From Propionivibrio sp. (lineage in GTDB: Bacteria; Pseudomonadota; Gammaproteobacteria; Burkholderiales; Rhodocyclaceae): a DNA stretch of 16,170 bases. Under the pieces are notes generated by a model. The model saw only the letters and a list, made by a program, of their open reading frames with translations. It did no database searches and was not told the origin of the DNA. Position numbers and translations under genes: made by a program. Position 1 is the stretch's first letter, and the number at the start of each line of letters is the position of its first letter. The stretch is from assembly GCA_003249625.1 (NCBI GenBank), contig QKII01000334.1, forward strand, positions 1 through 16,170. The letters run 5' to 3'. Below, one piece after another: positions 1-6,956 of this stretch.

Positions 1-404
1 CGCTCCATCGCGCCCGTAGCCACAATCAAGGCCTCGCCGCGTACGACGTGCGCTTTTCCTCCGCGCAGAACGTGGACTGTCTTGTCGGCTGAAACCTGCC
101 AGACGGATGCATTGCTCCAATAGGTCAGACGGCCATCCGCCACTTGCTTCTCGACCTGCTCCGCAAGGGTGCGCCCATCGCTGTAGTCGCCACCGAGGAT
201 TCGTTCACGTTCCGCATCGGTCCGGGTGATGTTGCGATAGATTTGCCCACCCACCGCTTGCTGTTCGTCGATCAGCAGAGTGTTCAGCCCGTGCTGGCTG
301 GCCGACAGTGCAGCGGCCATACCGGCGGGACCGGCCCCGATCACGATCAATGCGTAGTCCGGTGGCGTATCCGCAGAATTTTCTCCGATAGCCAGATCAC
401 TCAT
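1..404 (-). CDS. FAD-dependent oxidoreductase alpha subunit, opine oxidase/HcnB-like (partial, N-terminus)
   Basis: This is the N-terminal ~134 residues of a pyridine-nucleotide-disulfide-type flavoprotein; the rest lies beyond the left edge. After about 17 polar residues a Rossmann strand leads into GAGPAG (residues 23-28), followed by the acidic ribose-binding segment LLIDEQ and then GGQIYR, a hallmark of the HcnB / opine oxidase subunit A / hydroxyproline dehydrogenase alpha family. Near the edge VATGAMER matches the second nucleotide-binding loop of that family. Its ATG overlaps the stop of the upstream ferredoxin-like gene by 8 nt, so the two are translationally coupled. Family members form membrane-associated complexes with a DAO-type beta subunit and pass electrons to the respiratory chain rather than to oxygen. 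The usual C-terminal BFD-type [2Fe-2S] domain cannot be checked here. The substrate cannot be told from sequence. Confidence 0.9.
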   Translation of the reverse strand, partial: MSDLAIGENSADTPPDYALIVIGAGPAGMAAALSASQHGLNTLLIDEQQAVGGQIYRNITRTDAERERILGGDYSDGRTLAEQVEKQVADGRLTYWSNASVWQVSADKTVHVLRGGKAHVVRGEALIVATGAME

Positions 405-759
405 GGCAACCTCCTTTCGGGGCGTTCGTATCCACGTCGTAGAAAGCCGCTCCTGGCGCCTGATCGATCGTCCGGACACGCATCCCTTCGCGCGGATAGG
501 TCTGACAAGACTGGCTCGACAGCCCGTCGATCTCCACGAGGCATTCAAAGCACACGCCCATCATGCAATACGGTGCTCGCGGCGAAGCGCTGACGTGCGA
601 GTTGCGAAAGCGTTTCACACCGGCGGCTAGCAGCCCGGCGGCGAGGCTCGCATCAGCTGCGACCTCCAGCGGCGAGCCGTTGAATTCGATTTTCACCGTC
701 TTCCCGGTTGCGCCGGGTTCACGGGCAAGGGTCGTAAAAAGTGTTGTACTAGTGTCCAT
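397..759 (-). CDS. Small (2Fe-2S)-binding subunit of the FAD dehydrogenase complex (HcnA-like)
   Basis: A 120-residue ferredoxin-fold protein (Fer2_4 type). The cluster ligands are visible as Cys65, Cys70, Cys73 and Cys85, in a C-x4-C-x2-C-x11-C arrangement around YCMMGVCFEC and SQSC. This is the spacing seen in HcnA, SoxA-like and hydroxyproline dehydrogenase gamma subunits. It would carry electrons between the two flavin subunits. The start at 759 overlaps the end of the upstream FAD subunit gene by 11 nt, and its own stop overlaps the next gene by 8 nt. No strong ribosome binding site is seen, so translation is probably coupled. The length is slightly above the ~100 residues usual for the family because of an N-terminal extension of about 20 residues. 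The C-terminal Cys118 is outside the cluster motif. Confidence 0.9.
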   Translation of the reverse strand: MDTSTTLFTTLAREPGATGKTVKIEFNGSPLEVAADASLAAGLLAAGVKRFRNSHVSASPRAPYCMMGVCFECLVEIDGLSSQSCQTYPREGMRVRTIDQAPGAAFYDVDTNAPKGGCHE

Positions 760-1897
760 AGCGAGTTATCGGGGTATCGGGCGAAAAGCGGGTAGCGACG
801 AAGGGCGCGAGGGCAGACGGCGCGGTGGAGCCCGCTATCCATGGCGCCACCGTCAAGACATGCTGTGCTGCCAGGGTGATGCCGCTGTGTCCGGCAACGA
901 CGAAGGCTCCGGAGCATTCATCGGATTGGTGGTAGATCGGAAATCCGTCGGGCGTCATCACACGCAATGCGGCCCAGGTACGGACCAGACGGGCATTGCG
1001 CAGGGAGGGGAAGCAACGCAAGGCGCGCTCGGCAACCGTGCCGCTGAGTTCGATGCGCACACTGTCGTCCAGCCCGACATCCTCCATCGAATCGCCGATT
1101 TGCACCGTACCCTCGTCGGTCTGGCGCACGTAGTTGGTCGGGGCATGCCACATCTTTGCCAGACGCTCGGTGATGAGCACCTGGCCCTTGTTGGGACGTA
1201 TGGGTGCAAATACGCCAACCTGTGCCGCCAATCGCTGGGAATCGAGACCGGCGGCAATCACCACCCGTGGCGCCTCCATGTGCTCGTCCGCCGTCTGGAC
1301 GGAGAAAAGGCCGGACTGGTATGAGATCGACCTGACCGCCGTACCCGGTCGGTAGTCAACGCCTCGCCGCTGGTTTGCAATATGCAGCGCATTGAGCAGC
1401 TTCAGGGGATTGCAGTGCCCATCCATCTGCGAATAGCTGACGGCACGCACTTCCGGGCCGAGTGGCGGCAGATCACCATTCACCGCCCCTGGATCAAGGA
1501 ACTCAAATTTGTAATCGTCGGCACCGACGTAATCCTGCAACCATTGCAAACGCTCACGACGGGTTTTCACTTCGGCCTCGCTCAGACAGAGGTGATACCC
1601 CGCGCCCTGCTGGAGTTTGACGTCGACTCCGCTGTCCTCAAGCAATTCCGCCTGAAGTTGAGGCCATAATCGCGACGAAGCCAAGGTCCAGCGAGCGTAT
1701 TCGGCACAGCCGTAACCTTTCCCCTGCACCCATACGAGGCCGAAATTGCCGCGCGATGCTCGGAATGCCAGATCCCCTTCGTCGAGGACGCGCACCCGAA
1801 GCCCTTGGCGTACCAGTCCATACGCGATGGCACTGCCAACAACACCGCCACCGATGACGATCACGTCGGCCGGAAACATAGTTTTGTTCTGTTGCAT
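749..1897 (-). CDS. FAD-dependent oxidoreductase beta subunit, DAO family (opine oxidase subunit B / hydroxyproline dehydrogenase-like)
   Basis: A 382-residue flavoprotein of the D-amino-acid oxidase (DAO) superfamily, close to full family length. The N-terminus has the FAD dinucleotide motif VIGGGVVGSAIAYGL with GGGVVG at residues 16-21 and the acidic end of strand 2 at Glu40. The C-terminal FAD/substrate part contains LRVMTPDGFPIY (about residues 311-322) and GHSGITLA (336-343), both typical of HcnC / opine oxidase B / D-hydroxyproline dehydrogenase beta subunits. In this family the subunit removes two electrons from a C-N bond of an amino acid, imino acid or opine. Its ATG shares one base with the stop of the preceding permease (TAATG), and the following ferredoxin-like gene starts inside its end, so the importer and the enzyme form one operon. 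A later Met (residue 7) is possible, but it has no better ribosome binding site. HcnC-type glycine oxidation to cyanide is less likely given the linked importer. Confidence 0.92.
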   Translation of the reverse strand: MQQNKTMFPADVIVIGGGVVGSAIAYGLVRQGLRVRVLDEGDLAFRASRGNFGLVWVQGKGYGCAEYARWTLASSRLWPQLQAELLEDSGVDVKLQQGAGYHLCLSEAEVKTRRERLQWLQDYVGADDYKFEFLDPGAVNGDLPPLGPEVRAVSYSQMDGHCNPLKLLNALHIANQRRGVDYRPGTAVRSISYQSGLFSVQTADEHMEAPRVVIAAGLDSQRLAAQVGVFAPIRPNKGQVLITERLAKMWHAPTNYVRQTDEGTVQIGDSMEDVGLDDSVRIELSGTVAERALRCFPSLRNARLVRTWAALRVMTPDGFPIYHQSDECSGAFVVAGHSGITLAAQHVLTVAPWIAGSTAPSALAPFVATRFSPDTPITRYGH

Positions 1898-2691
1898 TAG
1901 CCTTTCCCGATCAACACTTTTTCAAGCCCAACCATGCGATCGAGCAGCAGCATCAGTACGAGCGTGCCGGCAATCAACACGGTTGATACGGAAGCCACCA
2001 AGGGATCGATGGTGTGTGCAATGTGGTTGTACATGGCCACCGGCAACGTCATCGTGCCCGGCGTAGCCACAAAGATGGTCATGGTCAGTTCATCGAAGCT
2101 CTGGATGAACGAAAGCATCCAGCCACCCGCGACACCCGCCAGCAATATCGGCAGTGTGATGCGCAAGAACACCTTCCGACGCGAGGCCCCCAACGAAAGG
2201 CCGGCATTCTCCACTTCCAGATTCATGCCCACAGCCGAGGACAGCACAAGTCGCAAGGCATAGGGAACGATGATTACGACATGGGTAAGCATCAGCCAGC
2301 CGAATGACCCACTTAAACCGGCCAGGTTGAAGAAGCGAAGGAAGGCGGCACCCAATACCACTGCCGGAATCATCAACGGCGACATGAAGAACGCCATCAA
2401 AAGGTCACGGCCGGCGAAGCGGTAACGCGCAAGTGCCAGAGCGGCGGGGACTGCCAGCACAATCGCCACGCAGGCCGAAGCAAGACCGAGGCGGAGCGAG
2501 AACAAGAACGCATCGGTAATTTCGCCGGCGCTGAAGATGGCACGGAACCAGCGCAAGGAAAGGCCATCGACAGGCATCGAGATGTAGCCTTTCCCTGTGA
2601 AGGAGACTGCCACGACCACCAGCAGCGGTGCAAGGATGAACAAGATGAAGAGGCCATGAAACAGGAGAGCCAGAATTCCGTTCTTTCGCAT
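1897..2691 (-). CDS. ABC transporter permease, PotC-like (polyamine/opine importer class)
   Basis: A 264-residue inner-membrane permease of the BPD_transp_1 family with six predicted hydrophobic segments; the first, about residues 7-30, includes LFHGLFILFILAPLLVVVAV. The ATPase-docking EAA loop is clear as ENAGLSLGASRRKVFLRITL (about residues 157-176), followed by the characteristic FIQSFDELTMTIF segment of PotC homologues. It should pair with the permease immediately upstream to form the membrane channel. The start has a good ribosome binding site (GAGGGG) that lies inside the end of the upstream permease gene; only 2 nt separate the two genes. The stop overlaps the dehydrogenase beta-subunit start by one base. 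The substrate is not defined by sequence; the linked dehydrogenase suggests its substrate. Confidence 0.93.
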   Translation of the reverse strand: MRKNGILALLFHGLFILFILAPLLVVVAVSFTGKGYISMPVDGLSLRWFRAIFSAGEITDAFLFSLRLGLASACVAIVLAVPAALALARYRFAGRDLLMAFFMSPLMIPAVVLGAAFLRFFNLAGLSGSFGWLMLTHVVIIVPYALRLVLSSAVGMNLEVENAGLSLGASRRKVFLRITLPILLAGVAGGWMLSFIQSFDELTMTIFVATPGTMTLPVAMYNHIAHTIDPLVASVSTVLIAGTLVLMLLLDRMVGLEKVLIGKG

Positions 2692-2693
2692 AT

Positions 2694-3575
2694 CTACCCC
2701 TCGAAGATCGGCCTGAAACGCCGCTCGACCCAGCGATTGCAGCCGACGATCACTACGACGTTAGCAATGAGCAGCAACACAGCGATCGCGGCGCCCAGCG
2801 GCCAGTTCAAAGTACTCAGGAATTCATCGTAGGCGGCTGTGGCAACGACCTTGAGCCGTCGCCCGCCCATCATGGCTGGTGTGGCAAAGGCCGACGCCGA
2901 CAAGGCGAAGACGATGATGCTGCCCGAAAGGATGCCTGGCAGCAGTTGCGGCAGAATCACGCGCCGCAGTACCGTTGCCCGGGATGCGCCGAGTGACAGT
3001 CCTGCGTTCTCGACCTGTGGATCGAGTTTCTGTATCGATGCCCATACCGAGAGCACCATGAACGGAACCATGACATGAACCATGGCGATGGTGACGCCGG
3101 TCATGGTGAAAATCAGCCGCACGGGAGCGTCGACAACACCGAGCGCCAGCAGTGTTTCATTGATGATTCCCTTGCTGCCCAGCAGGATCGACCAGCCGAG
3201 CGTACGGACCACGACGGAAATCAGCAGCGGCGCCAGAACCACCATCAGCCATATGCCACGCCAGCGACCTTGCATACGCGAGAGGATGATGGTTTCCGGC
3301 ACGCCCAGCGCAATGCACAGCAAGGTCACGGTGACCGACATGGCCGCGGTACGGCCGAAGATTCCGAGATAGTAGCCGTCGGTAAGAACCTCGATGAAGT
3401 TGCGCACTGTATAGGCATCTTGCATACCCTGCGCGCTGTCGAAAACGCGAAACGACAGCAGCGCCGTCAAAAGCAACGGGGTGAGCAACATCGTCACGAA
3501 CACGGCCAACCCCGGTGCCGACAAGGCCCATGGGGCCACGCGCCAACGGTGTCCTGCACTAGCGTTACTAGCCAT
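2694..3575 (-). CDS. ABC transporter permease, PotB-like (polyamine/opine importer class)
   Basis: A 293-residue permease of the same class as its neighbour and of normal PotB length. The N-terminus is cytoplasmic and basic and leads into a first membrane segment (about residues 17-42, ending in the LLTALLSFRVF region). The large periplasmic loop before segment 2 is typical of PotB proteins. The EAA loop is ENAGLSLGASRATVLRRVIL (about residues 188-207), followed by LLPGILSGSIIVFALSASAF. Its ATG lies inside the end of the ATPase gene with an 8-nt overlap (ATGGCTAG), so the two are coupled. The near-identical EAA core ENAGLSLGASR in both permeases fits docking to a single ATPase homodimer. Confidence 0.93.
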   Translation of the reverse strand: MASNASAGHRWRVAPWALSAPGLAVFVTMLLTPLLLTALLSFRVFDSAQGMQDAYTVRNFIEVLTDGYYLGIFGRTAAMSVTVTLLCIALGVPETIILSRMQGRWRGIWLMVVLAPLLISVVVRTLGWSILLGSKGIINETLLALGVVDAPVRLIFTMTGVTIAMVHVMVPFMVLSVWASIQKLDPQVENAGLSLGASRATVLRRVILPQLLPGILSGSIIVFALSASAFATPAMMGGRRLKVVATAAYDEFLSTLNWPLGAAIAVLLLIANVVVIVGCNRWVERRFRPIFEG

Positions 3576-4635
3576 TGGTCGCCTCCAGCCCGCTCAGCAC
3601 ACGCACGTCTTCCGGCTTCCACTGCAACGTGACAGGCACGCCTTCGTGGAAATCCATCGCACCACGATTCGGCACATTGACCCGGAACAAACCAAGCGCA
3701 GTCCCTACTTCCAGCATCCAGGAACTGCCAAGGAACAACTTCGTTTTAACGGAGCCCGCGACACCGTCGTTATGACCAGCCGCCGTGACGCAGATCTTTT
3801 CCGGCCGTATATAGGCCAGCACCTCGCCGCGCAACGCGTAGGGGGCCGTCGCCAAGGTGACATCGCCGACCTGAACCCGATGGACGCCCTCTTGCGGACT
3901 GAGCGCCTGCGCTTCCAGTCGATTGGTCTTGCCAAGGAACGAAGAGGCGAAATTGGACGCAGGGTGCTCGTAGGCGCCGTGCGGGGTATCGAGTTGTACG
4001 ATTCGCCCACTGTGCATTACGGCGATCCGGTCGCTCATCGTCATGGCCTCGACCTGATCGTGGGTGACCAGAATGGTGGTAATGCCCATGTGTCGCTGGA
4101 TGGCACGCATCTCGATGTGCATCTCTTCACGCAACTTGGCGTCCAGATTGGACATCGGCTCATCAAGCAACAGGACTTCGGGGCGAATGGCCAGTGCCCG
4201 GGCGATCGCCACGCGCTGGCGCTGCCCCCCCGAAAGCTCGCGTGGATAACGCGCCTGCAAACCTTGCAGGCGTACCAGTTCAAGCGCATCGCCGACGCGG
4301 CGTGCCTGGGCGTCGCCCAGGACACCGCGCATTTCCACGCCAAAGGCGATGTTTTGCTCGACTGTCATGTGCGGAAACAAGGCGTAGCTCTGGAAAACCA
4401 CCCCCATTCCGCGTTTCTCCGGACGTAACGACGTAATGTCGTCCCCGGCAACCGATATGCGCCCCTGGGTTGGCTCGACAAATCCGGCCACCATCTGGAG
4501 GGTTGTCGTCTTGCCACAGCCGGAAGGTCCCAGTAGAGAGACGAACTCGCCACGTTCGACGTCAAGATCGAGTTCGTCGACCGCAACAAAATCCCCAAAA
4601 TGCTTGGAGAGACCCTTAATCGTGAGAAAGCTCAT
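3568..4635 (-). CDS. ABC transporter ATP-binding protein, PotA-like
   Basis: A 355-residue importer ATPase. The open frame extends 16 codons further upstream, but I chose the Met at 4635. MSFLTIKGLSKHFG then aligns with the usual family start, and an AGAGG ribosome binding site precedes it at normal spacing. Motifs in order: Walker A GPSGCGKTT (36-44), Q-loop VVFQSYALFPHM (79-90), signature LSGGQRQRVAIARAL (134-148), Walker B VLLLDEP (154-160), D-loop SNLDAKL, and H-loop His192 in LVTHDQ. A C-terminal TOBE-type domain (about 230-350) contains AYIRPEK, as expected for the PotA/FbpC/MalK group. It would energise the two permeases encoded just downstream. It lies between the binding-protein gene (72-nt gap with a hairpin) and the first permease (8-nt overlap). 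Confidence 0.95.
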   Translation of the reverse strand: MSFLTIKGLSKHFGDFVAVDELDLDVERGEFVSLLGPSGCGKTTTLQMVAGFVEPTQGRISVAGDDITSLRPEKRGMGVVFQSYALFPHMTVEQNIAFGVEMRGVLGDAQARRVGDALELVRLQGLQARYPRELSGGQRQRVAIARALAIRPEVLLLDEPMSNLDAKLREEMHIEMRAIQRHMGITTILVTHDQVEAMTMSDRIAVMHSGRIVQLDTPHGAYEHPASNFASSFLGKTNRLEAQALSPQEGVHRVQVGDVTLATAPYALRGEVLAYIRPEKICVTAAGHNDGVAGSVKTKLFLGSSWMLEVGTALGLFRVNVPNRGAMDFHEGVPVTLQWKPEDVRVLSGLEATNG

Positions 4636-4649
4636 TCCGTACCTCTTGG

Positions 4650-4678
4650 CGCATCCCATCCTCTCTGGACGGGATGCG
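4650..4678 (-). terminator. Stem-loop between binding-protein and ATPase genes (transcript processing or partial terminator)
   Basis: Perfect 8-bp arms CGCATCCC (4650-4657) and GGGATGCG (4671-4678) flank a 13-nt loop in the 72-nt gap after the binding-protein stop. There is no T-tract after it on the minus strand, so it is more likely an RNA-stabilising or partial-termination hairpin. Such a hairpin would raise binding-protein level above that of the membrane subunits. That role is inferred; only the inverted repeat is seen. Confidence 0.55.
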
Positions 4679-4707
4679 TACATTCACAAAATCAGAAGCG
4701 CCTGGCC

Positions 4708-5748
4708 TTAGCGTTCGACCGAACGATTCCAGCGGTTGGTCCACTCTGCGCGCTTGGCGTTGACGATCTTGTAGTCAACCGGCTGCAGCTTGGCGATCTG
4801 CTCAGGGCCATAGGGGACTTGCGCCGCAACGGCAGGTGACAGATTGACCTTGCCATTGACCGGACCCCAAGCCTGGTATTGAGCAAAAATGGCCTGAACC
4901 TCGGGTGACAACAGATACTGAACAAACTTCTGGGCATTCGGCTTGGGATTGGCCTTGGCTACCGGGCAAAGCCCCGTCATCAGCGCAAAAGCCCCCTCCT
5001 TCGGATAAACGAATTTCGCGGGGAAGCCCGTATCCTGCAATGCCTTGACTCGCCCGCTACCCCACACGCCGATCACTGCATCGCCATTCTGGAACAGCTC
5101 GGTCATTTTTCCGGGGGACGGCTCCCACGCCAATACATTAGCGCCGACTTCCTTGATCATGGCCGTAAAACCCGGGTCGATGTTGTTCACACCACCGCCA
5201 CGCAACTCGGCGAACTTGATCAGCGCCTGCAGGCCGTAGCCGTTCGAAATTGGCGGAATGACAAGCTTGTCGGCATATTTTTTGTCCGTCAGGTTCTCCC
5301 AGGAATCGGGAGCGGGCCACCCCGCTTTCTTGAACGCGGCCTCGTCATAAAAAATGCCGGTCGCGATCACACCAAGCCCCATCGCCCTATCTCCGCCGGC
5401 GATGCGAGCCAAGGGGTACAGATCCTTGTACACAGGTGCGGGCTCAAGCTTTGCGCAAAAACCGTACTGCACAGCCTGCTCCATTGGACCATCGTCGATC
5501 AGCACCACATCGAATTGTGGATTGCTTTTCTGAGCCTGCAGCTTGGCAAGCGTATCGGTGGAATTGCCCGCGACATAAACAATCTTGTCACCCGTCTGCT
5601 TTTCGAACGCGGGGATGACATGCTGCTTGATCACCGTCTCGGTAGAACCGCCATAGCCACCCACATAGATATCCTCGGCCATTGCCGAAGAAAGAAAGAT
5701 CGTCGAGGAAACAATCGACAAGCCAGCCAAAGTTGAAATTTTCATCAT
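4708..5748 (-). CDS. Periplasmic substrate-binding protein of polyamine/opine-type ABC importer (PotD-like)
   Basis: A 346-residue extracellular solute-binding protein (SBP_bac family of the PotD/spermidine-putrescine class). A Sec signal peptide covers residues 1-24 (MMKISTLAGLSIVSS...) with likely cleavage after AMA, before EDIYVGGYGG. The mature protein starts with the family-typical strand followed by GGSTE. The segment LAWEPSPGKMTELFQNGDAV with IGVWGSGR matches the ligand-cleft region of PotD homologues. It is the first gene of the operon, preceded by an AAGGGA ribosome binding site and a probable sigma-54 promoter. The second Met could also be the start. It should capture the substrate in the periplasm and deliver it to the permease pair. 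The ligand cannot be read from sequence; an opine, betaine-like or imino-acid ligand is suggested by the downstream dehydrogenase and by the OccR-like regulator. Confidence 0.93.
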   Translation of the reverse strand: MMKISTLAGLSIVSSTIFLSSAMAEDIYVGGYGGSTETVIKQHVIPAFEKQTGDKIVYVAGNSTDTLAKLQAQKSNPQFDVVLIDDGPMEQAVQYGFCAKLEPAPVYKDLYPLARIAGGDRAMGLGVIATGIFYDEAAFKKAGWPAPDSWENLTDKKYADKLVIPPISNGYGLQALIKFAELRGGGVNNIDPGFTAMIKEVGANVLAWEPSPGKMTELFQNGDAVIGVWGSGRVKALQDTGFPAKFVYPKEGAFALMTGLCPVAKANPKPNAQKFVQYLLSPEVQAIFAQYQAWGPVNGKVNLSPAVAAQVPYGPEQIAKLQPVDYKIVNAKRAEWTNRWNRSVER

Positions 5749-5784
5749 CTCGATCCCTTGGAAGAGAAAAAAAACGACTACGCA

Positions 5785-5799
5785 GTGTCTTCATGACAC
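5785..5799 (-). other. Small hairpin in the operon leader, followed by a T8 tract
   Basis: Arms GTGTC (5785-5789) and GACAC (5795-5799) with a 5-nt loop lie in the predicted leader of the binding-protein mRNA. On the minus strand a run of eight T (5774-5767) follows 10 nt after the stem and lies upstream of the ribosome binding site. The stem is short and not adjacent to the T-run, so an attenuator is possible but weakly supported. Confidence 0.25.
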
Positions 5800-5869
5800 A
5801 TCAGACCGAACACGACACATCCCGGCCACACCCATACCAGAACGAACAACCGTTCATATGATGCTGTTT

Positions 5870-5885
5870 AGCAATAGCTGTGCCA
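5870..5885 (-). promoter_or_regulatory. Probable sigma-54 (-24/-12) promoter for the importer/dehydrogenase operon
   Basis: Read on the minus strand, the sequence is TGGCAC-A-GCTA-TTGCT, matching the RpoN consensus TGGCAC-G-N4-TTGCW at every conserved position except the G just after TGGCAC. The invariant GG (5884-5883) and GC (5872-5871) are exactly 10 nt apart. Transcription would begin near 5860 and give a leader of about 110 nt before the binding-protein ATG at 5748. No good sigma-70 promoter was found in the same spacer on this strand. An enhancer-binding activator such as NtrC would be required and is not encoded in this window. Confidence 0.6.
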
Positions 5886-5913
5886 ACAACTAATAAATAA
5901 CTGATTTAATGTA

Positions 5914-5943
5914 TTAGATGAAAATCTAAAACGTGAATATAAT
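5914..5943 (+). promoter_or_regulatory. Promoter of the LysR regulator gene with overlapping palindromic operator
   Basis: A perfect -10 hexamer TATAAT (5938-5943) stands 18 nt after TTAGAT (5914-5919), a moderate -35. The -35 is the left arm of a perfect inverted repeat TTAGAT-GAAA-ATCTAA (5914-5929). A dyad-symmetric site covering the -35 is what a self-repressing LysR-type protein would use. A second smaller repeat, ACATT-AACC-AATGT (5953-5966), lies just downstream of the likely start point. The sigma-54 promoter on the other strand is about 30 nt away, so one regulator could act on both directions. Confidence 0.55.
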
Positions 5944-5975
5944 TGCCATTGCACATTAACCAATGTTTAAAAGCT

Positions 5976-6905
5976 ATGGAAAAACGGATTACTTTGCGCC
6001 ATCTTGAGGCGTTCCGTGCCATCATGGTGCGCAAAACGGTGACAGGCGCCGCCGAAATGCTTGGCGTAACGCAACCGGTAGTCACCCGCTTGCTGGCCGA
6101 GCTTGAACAGCGCATCGCCATCCCCCTGTTTACTAGAGCCCGGGGCCGGCTGACCGCGACGCAGGAAGCGTTGCTGCTGTACGACGAGGTTCACCGCTCG
6201 CTGGTCGGCATCGAACGCATTGCCGACGCGGCATCCGGCATCAAGGCACTCAAACTCGGTCATATCGAAATTGCTGCGGCGCCTGCCATGGCCCTATCGT
6301 TTCTTCCTCATGCGATTTCCAGCTTCACGCGCGAGCATCCCGACACGCTCGTGACCATGCACATGCACAGCTCTGCAACGGTTCTCGACATGATCAGGAA
6401 TGAACGGTGCGACCTCGGTTTTGCGATGCTGCCGATGCGCACTTCACGATACGGTCAGAGCAAGACGCTCCTCTCGGCGAAGATGATAGGAGTCGTGCCG
6501 GCGAATCACCCGCTCGCAGAACGTGACGTCCTGCGTCCGGAAGACTTTTCCGGACAGAACTTCGTTTCCATGCCGCCATTGCTCGAAGCACGAACAATGA
6601 TCGACGCACTTTTCGTGTCCTACGGGGTACAGCGCCGTATCAATATAGAGACACAGATTTCCGCGGCCATCATCAAGCTGGTAGAGGCTGGCGCCGGCGT
6701 CTCCATCATCGACCCCCTTTCGTCCCTGGGATACTCCGGAAGCCAGGTCAAGTTCATTCCCTTTGAACCCGAGATCGTCAACAACTACTCGATCATCATT
6801 TCGCCGCTCAAATCGCGCGTGCTGATTCTCACGCGATTCATCGACCATGTCCGGCAGGAACTCCACAAGCTTGTACCTGCTCATCTCATCGCCGAGATGG
6901 ACTGA
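5976..6905 (+). CDS. LysR-family transcriptional regulator, OccR/NocR-like
   Basis: A 309-residue LysR-type regulator. The winged helix-turn-helix covers about residues 4-62 (ITLRHLEAFRAIMV...), with recognition helix TQPVVTRLLAELEQ at 32-45 and the wing RARGRLTATQEA. The effector-binding domain runs from about residue 90 to 295 and includes IEIAAAPAMALSFLP and VEAGAGVSIIDPLS. The layout and several motifs resemble OccR/NocR, which control octopine and nopaline catabolism. An upstream TTG at 5943 is open, but it overlaps the -10 box of the predicted promoter, so the ATG at 5976 is preferred. The gene is divergent from the importer/dehydrogenase operon, the classical arrangement for a LysR regulator of that operon. 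The inducer is presumably the imported substrate. A membrane-protein gene follows after 51 nt and may be cotranscribed. Confidence 0.93.
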   Translation: MEKRITLRHLEAFRAIMVRKTVTGAAEMLGVTQPVVTRLLAELEQRIAIPLFTRARGRLTATQEALLLYDEVHRSLVGIERIADAASGIKALKLGHIEIAAAPAMALSFLPHAISSFTREHPDTLVTMHMHSSATVLDMIRNERCDLGFAMLPMRTSRYGQSKTLLSAKMIGVVPANHPLAERDVLRPEDFSGQNFVSMPPLLEARTMIDALFVSYGVQRRINIETQISAAIIKLVEAGAGVSIIDPLSSLGYSGSQVKFIPFEPEIVNNYSIIISPLKSRVLILTRFIDHVRQELHKLVPAHLIAEMD

Positions 6906-6956
6906 CAGTGGCCTGAGGCATAGAACAAGCACGCAAATAATGTACGGAGTTTTCTC

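Noticed and set aside
563..1324. 253-codon plus-strand open frame opposite the dehydrogenase subunits
   Set aside because: It lies fully antisense to the FAD and 2Fe-2S subunit genes, whose motifs are unmistakable.
397..1897. Hydrogen cyanide synthase (hcnABC)
   Set aside because: The subunit types match the family, but coupling to an importer and an OccR-like regulator, and the gene order beta, 2Fe-2S, alpha, fit an opine/imino-acid dehydrogenase better.
3075..4428. Long plus-strand open frames opposite the ABC genes (185 and 315 codons)
   Set aside because: They are antisense shadows of well-supported permease and ATPase genes; their translations are rich in His, Gln and Arg as expected for complementary frames.
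5943..5975. Upstream TTG start for the LysR regulator adding 11 residues
   Set aside because: The TTG overlaps the TATAAT -10 box, so it would lie before the transcription start; the ATG at 5976 gives the usual N-terminus.
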